64,000 bases of DNA from DATILL01 sp035476575 (GTDB lineage Bacteria > Actinomycetota > Actinomycetes > Mycobacteriales > JACQDL01), in NCBI GenBank assembly GCA_035476575.1, contig DATILL010000074.1, forward strand, positions 14,214 to 78,213. The letters run 5' to 3'. The position numbers and the translations under genes are program-made. Below the pieces are notes generated by a model, which was not told where the DNA came from, made no database searches, and was given only the letters and a program-made list of their open reading frames with translations. Shown one piece after another: positions 8,212 through 18,698 of this stretch; the stretch's first letter is position 1, and every line of letters starts with the position of its first letter.

Positions 8212-9600
8212 TCAATGGACGGTCTCCACCAGCTCGGCCAGCGACTCCTGGATCAGGCTGGCGAGCACGTCAGCGTCGCTCATCGCGTCCCGGTCGGCGG
8301 TCAGCCCGTAGTACACCCCGCCGTTGTATGACGTCACGCCGATCGCAACCGCCATATTCTTGGCCAGCGGTACAACCGGATAAACCTCAAGCAGCTCGGC
8401 GCCGTTGGCGTAGAGCGGGAACTGCGGGCCGGGCACGTTGGTGATCACGACGTTGAACACCCGGCGCGAAGCCCGGTTGGCCACCCGAGCGCCGAGCGAG
8501 TGCAGCGTCGGCGGCGCGAACCCGCCGAGCGCTACCAGCGCCTGCGCGCCGACCGACTGGCCGGAGTCCTTGAGCCCCTTCATCGAGTAGCTGATCCGGG
8601 CCAGCCTGATGGTCGGGCTCGGCTCGCCGACCGGCAGGTCAACCAGGTACGACGCCACCTGGTTCCCCAGGGCGCTCCGGTCGTCCTCCGGCCGCACGCT
8701 GACCGGCACCATGGCCCGGACCGTGGTCTGCTCGACCACCGGCTCCCCGCGGGACATCAGCCAGGCCCGCAGCGCGCCGGAGCAGACTGCCAGCACGACG
8801 TCGTTCACCGTACCGCTGTGCGCCTTGCGTACCCGCTTGTAGTCGTCCAGCGAGGTCTGTGCGGTGGCGAACCGGCGCTGCTCGCCGATCGGCACGTTCA
8901 GCGGGCTGGACGGCGCCGGGCGAGCCATCACCCGGGCCGTCGAGGCCAGCCCGCTGAACACGCTGAGCACCCGTCCGGCCACGTGCCGTACGTCCCGCAC
9001 CCCGCGCCGGACCAGGTCGACCGCCTCGGTCGGCCGGCTGACGATGTCCCGCACCGCGTCACCGACCAGCTCCAGCGAGCTCGGCTCGCGGTGCGGCACC
9101 CACAGCTCCTCTGGGGTCTCCCGCGGTGCCGGCGTCAGGTCGAACAGCACCTGGGCCAGGTCGACCGAGGCGATGCCGTCCACCATCGCATGATGGGTCT
9201 TGGTGATGATCCCGACCCGGCCGCCAGCCAGGCCCTCCACCAGGTAGACCTCCCAGAGCGGCCGGGCGCGGTCCAGCGGGCGGGAGATCAGCCGGGCGGC
9301 CAGCTCGCGGAGCTGCTGGTCCGAGCCGGGCTTCGGCAGCGCGCTGCGGCGTACGTGGTAGGCCAGGTCGAAGTCCGGATCATCCACCCAGACCGGGTTG
9401 GCCAGCCGGCCGGGGACCCAGCGGACCTTCTGCCGGAACCGCGGCACCTGGCCCAGCCGGCGTTCGATCAACGCCACCAGCCCGTCGTAGTCAAAACCCT
9501 GCTCGGGCGGCCCGAAGACCAACACCCCGCCCACGTGCATGGGCGTCGTCGGCTCCTCCAGGTAGAGAAACGACACGTCGAGTGCGCTCAGCCGGTCCAT
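8212..9600 (-). CDS. Wax ester synthase / acyl-CoA:diacylglycerol acyltransferase (WS/DGAT)
   Basis: Acyltransferase of the bifunctional WS/DGAT family that makes triacylglycerol or wax esters from acyl-CoA. The 462-aa protein has the family N terminus MDRLSALDVSFLYLEEPTTP, the catalytic HHAMVDG motif near residue 140, the conserved NVVITNVPGPQFPLYANG segment and the C-terminal SYNGGVYYGLTADRDAMSD region. The start was chosen because it matches the family N terminus; upstream in-frame sequence is Arg-rich and lacks family similarity. It is the first gene of an operon with the patatin and DUF6912 genes and is divergent from the broken Fic gene 74 bp away, which probably contains its promoter. 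Confidence 0.93.
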   Translation of the reverse strand: MDRLSALDVSFLYLEEPTTPMHVGGVLVFGPPEQGFDYDGLVALIERRLGQVPRFRQKVRWVPGRLANPVWVDDPDFDLAYHVRRSALPKPGSDQQLRELAARLISRPLDRARPLWEVYLVEGLAGGRVGIITKTHHAMVDGIASVDLAQVLFDLTPAPRETPEELWVPHREPSSLELVGDAVRDIVSRPTEAVDLVRRGVRDVRHVAGRVLSVFSGLASTARVMARPAPSSPLNVPIGEQRRFATAQTSLDDYKRVRKAHSGTVNDVVLAVCSGALRAWLMSRGEPVVEQTTVRAMVPVSVRPEDDRSALGNQVASYLVDLPVGEPSPTIRLARISYSMKGLKDSGQSVGAQALVALGGFAPPTLHSLGARVANRASRRVFNVVITNVPGPQFPLYANGAELLEVYPVVPLAKNMAVAIGVTSYNGGVYYGLTADRDAMSDADVLASLIQESLAELVETVH

Positions 9601-9674
9601 CCCGCAATGATCCCACGGTCTCCTCGCGGCGCGGCCGAGTCGGACAGGCTGCAACCTCATGCCACGATGGCGTG

Positions 9675-10700
9675 ATGACCGCCGGTATCCCCTCGCCGCC
9701 GGACCTCGACGCACGGTACGTCCCGTTCCCGGCATTCGTCGAGTGGCGCGACCTGCGCGTCAACGTGGCGCTGGTCGACGCGGCGTACGCCGCGTTTGAG
9801 GCGGCGAAGGCCGAGGTGACTCCCGAGCGGCTCGGCGCGGTGCTGCGGTGGGCGACCCGCGCGGCGGCGTACGACACCGGGGCGATCGAGGGGCTCTACC
9901 CGACCGACCGGGGCGTGACCTTCACCGTCGCGGCGGCGACCGCGGCATGGGAGGCGGTCGTCGAGCGGGAGGCCGGCGCCGGGGCGCGGCAGCACTTCGA
10001 GGACCAGCTTGCCGCGTACGACCTGGTCCTGGACGCCGCGACCCCGTCGACGCCGATCACCAGGCGTGGATCCGGGCGCTGCACGAGCGGACCACGGCGA
10101 GCCAGCCGACGTACCGGGTGCTGACCGCCGTCGGCTGGCAGGACCATCCGCTGCCGGGCGGGAAGTACAAGACTCGAGTCTAACCACGGGCGGACCGCGG
10201 GTGGCGAGTGGCACTCGTACGCTCCGGTGGGAGACACCGGGCGGGAGATGGCCCGGCTGGTGGACGAGCTGGCCAGCCCAGAGCTCGCGGCGGCGCATCC
10301 GGTGCTGCAGGCCGCGTACGCGCACTAATGCCTTCGTGGTGGTGCACCCGTTCGCCGACGGGAACGGGCGGGTGGCCCGGGAGCTGGCCTCGGTCTACCT
10401 CTACCGGGCATACTCGGTGCCGCTGCTGGTGCTGGTGGAGAGCAAGGAGATCTACCTGCGCACGCTGGAGCTCGCCGACGAGGGCAGGCCCCAGGCGTTC
10501 GTCGGCTTCATCCAGGAACAGGTGCTCGACGAGCTCGAGCTCGCCGCCGACGAGCTCCGCCGGCCGCGCACCTCCGAAACCCGCGCGAAGGTCGACGAGC
10601 TCGCCGCTCTTCTGTCCACGCTCGGCGGCCTCACGCACGCCGACGTTGACGCGGCGACCGCCAGGTTGCTGCGGACGGCCGCCACGATCACCGAACAGTG
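9675..10700 (+). pseudogene. Fic family protein, broken by three single-base frameshifts
   Basis: Remnant of a Fic-domain protein of about 340 aa, a family that usually transfers AMP to target proteins. The N-terminal part has the inhibitory-helix-like motif TGAIEG and continues to LVLDAATPSTPIT. Near 10064 one base is missing; restoring it gives ITEAWIRALHERTT. Near 10181 one extra base creates a TAA just after GGKYKTR, with EWHSYAPVGDTGREMARLVD in the next frame. Near 10326 an extra A changes HYAFVVV into a stop. The catalytic motif HPFADGNGR at 10345-10371 is intact, followed by VARELASVYLYRAYSVPLL. None of the breaks lies in a homopolymer, so decay is likelier than a sequencing slip, but read-level checking would decide. 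Confidence 0.85.
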
Positions 10701-11069
10701 CCGACCGCGGCAGCGCTTCCATCGGCGGTTGACCGTGATGTCAGGGTTTGGGGTGCGGATGGCGCGGTGGTCTTTGAGGACCCGCCGCATTTGCCGGTCA
10801 TCCTCCGGTCCACTTGGCCCACAGTCACAGAGGTCCGCCGCGACCTGCTTGTCAGGGTGGGCGGTCCGGACGACAGTCGGCCATTCCTGCTGTATGTGGC
10901 CGACAACCTGGACACTGGACTTGGGCTGCGGTTGACACACGTGGTTCCTGAAGTCACGCCGCATGCGAGGCGCCGCATCGAGCGGTGGCTGGAGCCGATT
11001 GTTGACGGGCTGATCGCGGATCTCACCATGCAGATAAAGAATGCGATGCCGACGCCGGGTCAGGGCTGA
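10698..11069 (+). CDS. Hypothetical protein of low GC, possibly foreign
   Basis: Unrecognised 123-aa ORF from a GTG start, directly after the Fic remnant and in another frame. The protein is plausible: WGADGAVVFEDPPHLPVIL, VRVGGPDDSRPFLLYVADNL and a C-terminal RRRIERWLEPIVDGLIADLT helix, without obvious membrane segments. By eye the DNA is clearly less GC-rich than the flanks and uses third-position A/T more freely (GTT, TTG, CTT, AAT), which suggests recent transfer or a degenerating fragment. It ends 9 bp from the convergent HAD gene. It could be a separate gene, or the displaced C terminus of a larger gene. No function is proposed. Confidence 0.5.
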   Translation: MPTAAALPSAVDRDVRVWGADGAVVFEDPPHLPVILRSTWPTVTEVRRDLLVRVGGPDDSRPFLLYVADNLDTGLGLRLTHVVPEVTPHARRRIERWLEPIVDGLIADLTMQIKNAMPTPGQG

Positions 11070-11077
11070 GTACCGCG

Positions 11078-11716
11078 TCAGCCGCGGAGGGAGAGGTTGA
11101 AAAGGGCTTCGAGCTCGGTGGCGGTGGTCTCGGTGTCGATGTGGTGTATGCCGACCATGCCAACGGCGACCGCGCCGCGGACGTTTGGCGGGAGGTCGTC
11201 GACGAACACGCATTGCCGCGGGTCGACGCCGAGCCGGGCCGCGGTGAGCCGGTAGATCTCCGGCTCGGGCTTGCGCAGCCCGACCTCGCCGGAGATCACC
11301 GCGGCGTCGAACTCAGCGAGCAGGTCGGGGTCGTACTCGTTGCCCCAGGAGTTGGACAGCAGCGCGGTCCTCAGGCCGGCCCGCCGGGCTCGGCGTACCA
11401 CTCCCATCATGTCCTCCTCGGCCCGGAACCCGGCGAACATCCGGCGCAGCAGGCCCTCGGCGTCCGGGATTGAGCCGTCCTCGCGGGACAGCAGCGCGGC
11501 GAACCGGCGCTCGAACTCGGCCGGGCTGATCTCTCCCCGCTCCAGGTCGTGCACGATGTTGCGCTCCGCGCCGTCGGCGAGCCATTCACGGATGACCGTC
11601 GTGTACCGGTCCGGGTTGATCCGGTCCGCGCTCGCCCAAGCGCTGATCGTCTCGTGCAGGGAGTTGGTGAGGACGCCGCCGTAGTCGACGATCAGCGCAG
11701 CCAGCATGGAGGTCAT
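11078..11716 (-). CDS. HAD superfamily hydrolase, IA type
   Basis: 212-aa cytosolic phosphatase-like protein. Motif I is LIVDYGGVLTNS, so the usual second Asp of DxD is replaced by Gly (DYG), seen in some HAD-IA subfamilies. Motif II is ALLSNSWG, the motif III Lys is in GLRKPEPEIY, and motif IV is CVFVDDLPPNV. A helical cap lies between residues 20 and 95. The ATG follows the ribosome site AGAAAGGAG, which excludes longer in-frame starts. It is monocistronic, divergent from the Rv3235-like gene. The missing second Asp makes general phosphatase activity uncertain; the substrate is unknown. Confidence 0.85.
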   Translation of the reverse strand: MTSMLAALIVDYGGVLTNSLHETISAWASADRINPDRYTTVIREWLADGAERNIVHDLERGEISPAEFERRFAALLSREDGSIPDAEGLLRRMFAGFRAEEDMMGVVRRARRAGLRTALLSNSWGNEYDPDLLAEFDAAVISGEVGLRKPEPEIYRLTAARLGVDPRQCVFVDDLPPNVRGAVAVGMVGIHHIDTETTATELEALFNLSLRG

Positions 11717-11832
11717 GGGCTCCTTTCTAGCTGGTGACGTGCCGCGACCGTCCGGGCACCGGCCCGGAACCGGGTGGCGGGGCGGGGCGTCGTACGCCCA
11801 ATCGCTGTCGACTACCTCGGAGTGCGCCAGCC

Positions 11833-12369
11833 ATGACCGCCCACGCACGCGCCCACGCCCACCCCCCGCCGCAGCGTCCGCGGCTGCGCCCGGTCCCGAC
11901 CACCGAGCCGCCGTACGACGACGACCTGCCGGCGCCCCACCTGGTCCTGGTGCCGGCACTGACCGAGCCACTGCCGTTCGAGCAGCCGGCGCCGCGGCGG
12001 TTCGACGAGCCGGTCGACTTCTTCGACGCCCAGCCCACGCCCCGCGGCGAGCTGCCCGACCCGCAGGCATGGCTGACCCGGCTGCTGCGGGTGGTGCTGG
12101 AGTGCCTGGAGGGCTGGCGGGCGCCGGCCCAGCTCCGGGCGTACGCGACCGCCGAGGTGGTCGCCGAGGTGGCGGCCCGGCGCAAGCGCACAGCCCGGCC
12201 GGGATCCGCCCCCCGGGTGCGGTCGCTGCACGTCACCGAGCCGGCGGACGGCGTGGTCGAGGCGTGTGCGGTAGTGCAGCGCGGCGCCGATCAGTCCAGG
12301 GCGATCGCGCTCCGGCTGGAGGGTCTGGACGGGCGCTGGCGCTGCGTCGCCCTCGACCTGGTCGAGTAG
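11833..12369 (+). CDS. Rv3235-like protein
   Basis: 178-aa protein of unknown function, opening with a His/Pro/Arg-rich stretch and an acidic, probably unstructured segment to about residue 75. A compact domain follows, starting AWLTRLLRVVLECLEGWRAP and ending DGRWRCVALDLVE, which resembles Rv3235 of M. tuberculosis. That gene also lies near secA in mycobacteria, so position supports the call. Similar C-terminal domains occur in proteins linked to SecA-region operons, but no activity is known to me. The gene is convergent with secA, and the space between is filled by one of the phased GGTSACC arrays. Confidence 0.75.
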   Translation: MTAHARAHAHPPPQRPRLRPVPTTEPPYDDDLPAPHLVLVPALTEPLPFEQPAPRRFDEPVDFFDAQPTPRGELPDPQAWLTRLLRVVLECLEGWRAPAQLRAYATAEVVAEVAARRKRTARPGSAPRVRSLHVTEPADGVVEACAVVQRGADQSRAIALRLEGLDGRWRCVALDLVE

Positions 12370-12404
12370 CCCGCCCAGGCGGCGGCGCGCCGCGCCGCCC
12401 GTGT

Positions 12405-12511
12405 GGTCACCTTTCGTTGCCCACAGACCCCAAGAGGTCACCACAACGCCGGTAGGTGACCACACGGGGCACGAGCCGAACGACAGGTCACCACAACGCC
12501 GAGAGGTGACC
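12405..12511. repeat. Phased GGTSACC array A (5 heptamers) between convergent genes
   Basis: Heptamers GGTCACC or GGTGACC begin at 12405, 12436, 12455, 12486 and 12505, so centre spacing is 31, 19, 31, 19 bp. The 12-bp linkers are ACAACGCCGGTA and ACAACGCCGAGA. One 24-bp linker contains ACACGGGGC and CGAACGACA; the first long linker differs (TTTCGTTGCC then CCCCAAGA). The array fills the gap between the Rv3235-like gene and secA, and its last heptamer abuts the secA stop codon. Adjacent heptamers of opposite orientation could pair as hairpins, but a terminator role does not explain the same arrays between divergent genes elsewhere. Confidence 0.9.
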
Positions 12512-15352
<2,841 letters not shown>

Positions 15353-15487
15353 GGCGTACGTTCAGCTCCTCGGGATGTGCGGCTGCCGCCATCGTATGCG
15401 CGGCGCGCACGGGCGTGGCAACGCCCGCGGCACCGTCCGGACGCCGCGGCCCCCGGACGGGGGCGGTAAGGCTGGCAGGATGGCGGC

Positions 15488-16048
15488 ATGGAGCCCGCCG
15501 ATATCACCGCTGGCCGGTTGCACCTGCGCCCGTTCCGGGCCGCCGACGCCGACGTCGTGCTGCGGGCCTGCCAGGATCCGGACATCCAGCGCTGGACCTC
15601 CGTCCCGTCGCCCTACCTGGCCAGGCACGCACGGTCCTGGGTGACCAGCGTGGCGCCGGCCGGCTGGTCCTCCGGCCGGGCCGCGACCTTCGCGGTGCTC
15701 GACTCGACCTGTGGCGACCTGCTCGCCTCGGTCGGGCTGGACCGGATCAGCCCGACCGAGCGGTCCGCCGAGCTGGGCTACTGGTGCGCGCCGTGGGCGC
15801 GCGGGCAGGGCGTGATGACCCAGGCCGCAGCCGCGGCATGCCGGTGGGGGTTCGGCGCGCCCGATGCCGGCGGGCTCGGTCTCGGCCTGATCGAGTGGCG
15901 AGCCGAGGTCGGCAACGACGCCTCGCGCCGGGTCGCGGAGAAGGTCGGGTTCCGGATCGAGGGGACGCTGCGGCTGCGGGCGGTGCACCAGGGACGGCGG
16001 GTGGACTGCTGGGTCGGCTCGTTGCTCCTGGAGGAGATCCTCGGGTGA
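15488..16048 (+). CDS. GNAT family N-acetyltransferase, RimJ/RimL type
   Basis: 186-aa acetyl-CoA-dependent acetyltransferase. It begins ITAGRLHLRPFRAADADVVL, the classic opening of RimJ/RimL-like GNATs that acetylate protein N termini or small amines. The conserved core follows with AELGYWCAPWARGQGVMTQA, giving the acetyl-CoA pyrophosphate loop (RGQGVM in place of RGxGxA), and NDASRRVAEKVGFRIEGTLR. The ATG is the first that leaves the family N terminus intact. It is a lone gene, divergent from secA and convergent with the response regulator. The substrate cannot be told; it has no cofactor-site defect that I can see. Confidence 0.88.
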   Translation: MEPADITAGRLHLRPFRAADADVVLRACQDPDIQRWTSVPSPYLARHARSWVTSVAPAGWSSGRAATFAVLDSTCGDLLASVGLDRISPTERSAELGYWCAPWARGQGVMTQAAAAACRWGFGAPDAGGLGLGLIEWRAEVGNDASRRVAEKVGFRIEGTLRLRAVHQGRRVDCWVGSLLLEEILG

Positions 16049-16145
16049 ACGCGTCGCGGGCCCGGCCGGGCGCCCCGGATGAGAGGCCCAGGGGCTAGAG
16101 GCACAGGGTTGGGTGCCCCAGGGTCGGGGCAGGTGAGCCGCGGGC

Positions 16146-16820
16146 TCAGGTGATCTCCAGCAGCTTCTCGCGTACGGCGTAGACCACCGCCTCCATCCGG
16201 GAGTGGAGCTGCAGCTTCTCCAGGATGTTGCGGATGTGGTTCTTCACCGTGTTCTCGCTGATGAACAGCTCCCTGGCGATCTCGCGGTTGTTCAGGCCGC
16301 GGGCGACCGCGCGCAGCACCTCCATCTCGCGGGCGGTCAGCTTGGGTGGCGGCACGGACGGCGAGGCCTCACGGCGGCTCATGGTGGCGAACTCGGTGAG
16401 CAGCTTGGAGGCCAGCGACGGGTTGATCAGCGACTGGCCGCCGTAGACCGAGCGGATCGCGCCGGCCAGGTCGTCCGGCGGCATCTCCTTGAGCAGGTAG
16501 CCCGAGGCGCCCGCCTTGATCGCCTCGTACAGGTCCGCCTCGTCGTCGCTGACCGTGAGCATCACGATCCGCGCGCTCGGGACGAGCTGCTTGATCGCCG
16601 AACATGCCTCGATCCCGCTACGGCGCGGCATCCGGACGTCCATCAGCACGATGTCGGGCAGCAGCTCGGCGGCCTTGGCCAGCGCCTCGGTGCCGTCGGC
16701 GGCCTCGCCGAGCACCGTGATGTCCGGCTCAAGCTGCAGCGTCGCCTCCAGACCGCGCCGGAACAGCGCGTGGTCGTCGACGATGAGCACCCGGATCGAG
16801 TCCTCCGGCCGGTCCGGCAC
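16146..16820 (-). CDS. NarL/FixJ (LuxR)-type two-component response regulator
   Basis: 224-aa DNA-binding regulator. The receiver domain begins RVLIVDDHALFRRGLEATL; the phosphoacceptor Asp is in IVLMDVRMP and the conserved Lys in YLLKEMPPDD. The LuxR helix-turn-helix is LTAREMEVLRAVARGLNNRE followed by ENTVKNHIRNIL. The GTG start has a very strong ribosome site (AAGGAGGTG) just upstream. No histidine kinase lies beside it, so it is an orphan in this window; the neighbouring hpf gene is upstream in the same direction. A perfect 12-bp inverted repeat precedes the ribosome site and may control it. Confidence 0.93.
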   Translation of the reverse strand: MPDRPEDSIRVLIVDDHALFRRGLEATLQLEPDITVLGEAADGTEALAKAAELLPDIVLMDVRMPRRSGIEACSAIKQLVPSARIVMLTVSDDEADLYEAIKAGASGYLLKEMPPDDLAGAIRSVYGGQSLINPSLASKLLTEFATMSRREASPSVPPPKLTAREMEVLRAVARGLNNREIARELFISENTVKNHIRNILEKLQLHSRMEAVVYAVREKLLEIT

Positions 16821-16835
16821 TGCACACCTCCTTGG

Positions 16836-16862
16836 CTGGACCACCCCCCCGGGGTGGTCCAG
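16836..16862 (-). promoter_or_regulatory. Perfect 12-bp inverted repeat just upstream of the regulator's ribosome site
   Basis: CTGGACCACCCC and GGGGTGGTCCAG are exact reverse complements separated by CCC. On the coding strand of the response regulator the hairpin ends a few bases before AAGGAGG, so in mRNA it would stand next to the ribosome site. It could be an operator for a dimeric regulator, an RNA hairpin affecting translation, or the terminator of hpf, which ends about 120 bp upstream; no T-run follows, which weakens the last option. Confidence 0.6.
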
Positions 16863-16981
16863 GAGGTAAGCCTGCCACGTCCGGCACCGCGGTGGAGATG
16901 CGATGGACGGGTACAGGTGGATGAGTGCGGGGGTGGGCGGATCTCGACCACACCCCACACCCGACGCCCGGGTACGGACGC

Positions 16982-17677
16982 CTAGGAGACGAGGCGGATG
17001 ATGCCGTAGTCGTAGCCCTTACGTCGGTAGACGACACTGGGCCGGCTGCAGTCGGCGTCGAAGAACAGGAAGAAGTCGTGGCCGACCAGCTCCATCTCCA
17101 ACAGGGCCTGGTCGATCGTCATGGGTTTGGCCGGATGCTCCTTCTCCCGCACCACCCGGCCGGGCAGGTGCTCGTCCAGGACGTCGGCGTACGGGTCATC
17201 CATGCTCCCGGCGTCGAGGCCAATGTGGTCATTGCCAGTGCGGTCCATGCCGGTGGGGTCGATGCCACCGGCATCGATGGCGGTGGTCGAGAGGGTGCCC
17301 GGCGCCGCCGCCACGCCGTTCAGGTCCAGCTCGCCGGTCGCCGCCGCGACCGAGACCGGGGTGCGGCTGCCATGGTGCACCCGGCGCCGGTCGTGAACCC
17401 GACGGAACCGGTTCGCCAGCTTGACGATGGCGGCATCCAGGGCGCTGTAGAAATCGGCGGCGGAGGCCTCCGCACGGATGACCGGGCCGCGGGACTTGCA
17501 GGTGATCTCGACTCGTTGACAAGAGCTCGACTGGCGGGGGTTCCGTTCGTGGTGGAGCTCCACATCCACCCGGATGACCTTGTGGTCGTAGCGTTCGATA
17601 CGGGAGAGCTTGTCCGAGACATGTTGCCGGTAATGCTCCGGCACCTCGACGTTGCGCCCCCTCACGACAATATCCAT
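16982..17677 (-). CDS. hpf: Ribosome hibernation promoting factor, long form
   Basis: Binds the 30S subunit and pairs 70S ribosomes into inactive 100S dimers when growth stops. The 231-aa protein has the N-terminal S30AE domain (MDIVVRGRNVEVPEHYRQHV to about residue 105) and the C-terminal dimerisation domain starting near residue 175 (MTIDQALLEMELVGHDFFLF, then YRRKGYDYGIIRLV). The linker is unusual: a run with several AGGIDPTGMDRTG-like Asp/Gly/Thr turns. The ATG has GGAGG 7 nt upstream, excluding a longer start. It lies between comF and the response regulator, as in the Rv3241c region of mycobacteria. Confidence 0.95.
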   Translation of the reverse strand: MDIVVRGRNVEVPEHYRQHVSDKLSRIERYDHKVIRVDVELHHERNPRQSSSCQRVEITCKSRGPVIRAEASAADFYSALDAAIVKLANRFRRVHDRRRVHHGSRTPVSVAAATGELDLNGVAAAPGTLSTTAIDAGGIDPTGMDRTGNDHIGLDAGSMDDPYADVLDEHLPGRVVREKEHPAKPMTIDQALLEMELVGHDFFLFFDADCSRPSVVYRRKGYDYGIIRLVS

Positions 17678-17817
17678 GCGACCTCCAGCTAGCTTGGGCA
17701 CCCGCCAGTCATACCCGATCGCGAGACCAGGAAAGCCCGACCGGTCGCCTCTCCTCCCTGGGTCCTCTGACGCTAGACCAGGAAGCGCTCGCAAAACAGC
17801 CCTTCCACTCGGCCATG

Positions 17818-18615
17818 TCAACGATTACGTTGGGTAGCCGCCACCACCGCAGCGGCCGCGACCCGGACCCCGGCCATGTGGAGCACGGTAGCTGCCTCGG
17901 CCACCGTGGCGCCGGTCGTTATCAGGTCATCTACGATGACGACGACCGAGCCCGGTGGCCGGGTCGCGAGCCAGGCCGAACACGCTCTGTGTACGACGAA
18001 GGCTCCAGCTCGGGCCACCCGGCGGTCTGCGGCCGACAGCGCCGCAGCGTCCACCGTGGCCGGGGTCGGCCGCAGCGCCGGGCACAGCACGGCCGGCTGG
18101 GTGAGCCCTCGCGCCGCAGCCGTTGCCAGTTGCGGCAGGGCCGCGGCCGCGAGCCGGCGGACGTGGTCGCCGCCGCGGCGCCGGGCCACCGGCCGGCCGG
18201 ACGGGATCGGCACCAGCACCACCTCTCCGCCCGACCCGCCCCCAGCCGTCCCAACCGTCTCAGCCGCCCCAGCCGCCCCGATGGCACTGCCGGCACGGCC
18301 CGCCCCGCCGGCCAGCGCGGACCACACCGCGAGGCCCAGCCCGGCCGCGAGCGGCGCGGTCAGGTCCCGCCGGTTGCGCTCCTTGTAGCTGATCAGCGCG
18401 GTCCGCACCGCCCCGTCGTACGTCGCGGTCGCCCACACCGGCGGCAGCCCGGCCGGTCGCGGGCTGGGCACCTGCCGGGCCGCCGGCCCACGCAGCGGCG
18501 CGCCGCACGGCGGGCACAGCGCCGCCCCGGCCGCACCACAGGACACGCAGCACGACGGCAGGACGAGCTGGGCGACGGCACCGAACATCCGCCCACAGTG
18601 CCGCAACCCGGCCAT
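17818..18615 (-). CDS. comF: ComF family phosphoribosyltransferase-like protein
   Basis: 265-aa protein of the ComF/GntX family, linked to DNA uptake in competent bacteria but of unknown role in most actinobacteria. An N-terminal zinc-ribbon-like part (CCVSC then CPPC) is followed by LISYKERNRRDL and the PRPP-binding motif VVVIVDDLITTGAT near the C terminus. An Ala/Gly-rich insertion sits near residues 120-145. The ATG at MAGLRHC was chosen as the first with family-like sequence; MFGAVAQLVLPSCC a few codons on is the other option. It is between lpqB and hpf, the conserved order in actinomycetes. Confidence 0.88.
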   Translation of the reverse strand: MAGLRHCGRMFGAVAQLVLPSCCVSCGAAGAALCPPCGAPLRGPAARQVPSPRPAGLPPVWATATYDGAVRTALISYKERNRRDLTAPLAAGLGLAVWSALAGGAGRAGSAIGAAGAAETVGTAGGGSGGEVVLVPIPSGRPVARRRGGDHVRRLAAAALPQLATAAARGLTQPAVLCPALRPTPATVDAAALSAADRRVARAGAFVVHRACSAWLATRPPGSVVVIVDDLITTGATVAEAATVLHMAGVRVAAAAVVAATQRNR

Positions 18616-18698
18616 CGCCCGCAGCGACCTGTGGACAGCCTCCGGCCGGGGCCGCCGTACCCCGCCGATCCTGTGGACAGCGGTGCCGGAACGGCCGG

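Noticed and set aside
9675..10700. Programmed frameshifting in the Fic gene
   Set aside because: Three shifts in both directions without slippery sequences; simple decay explains it better.
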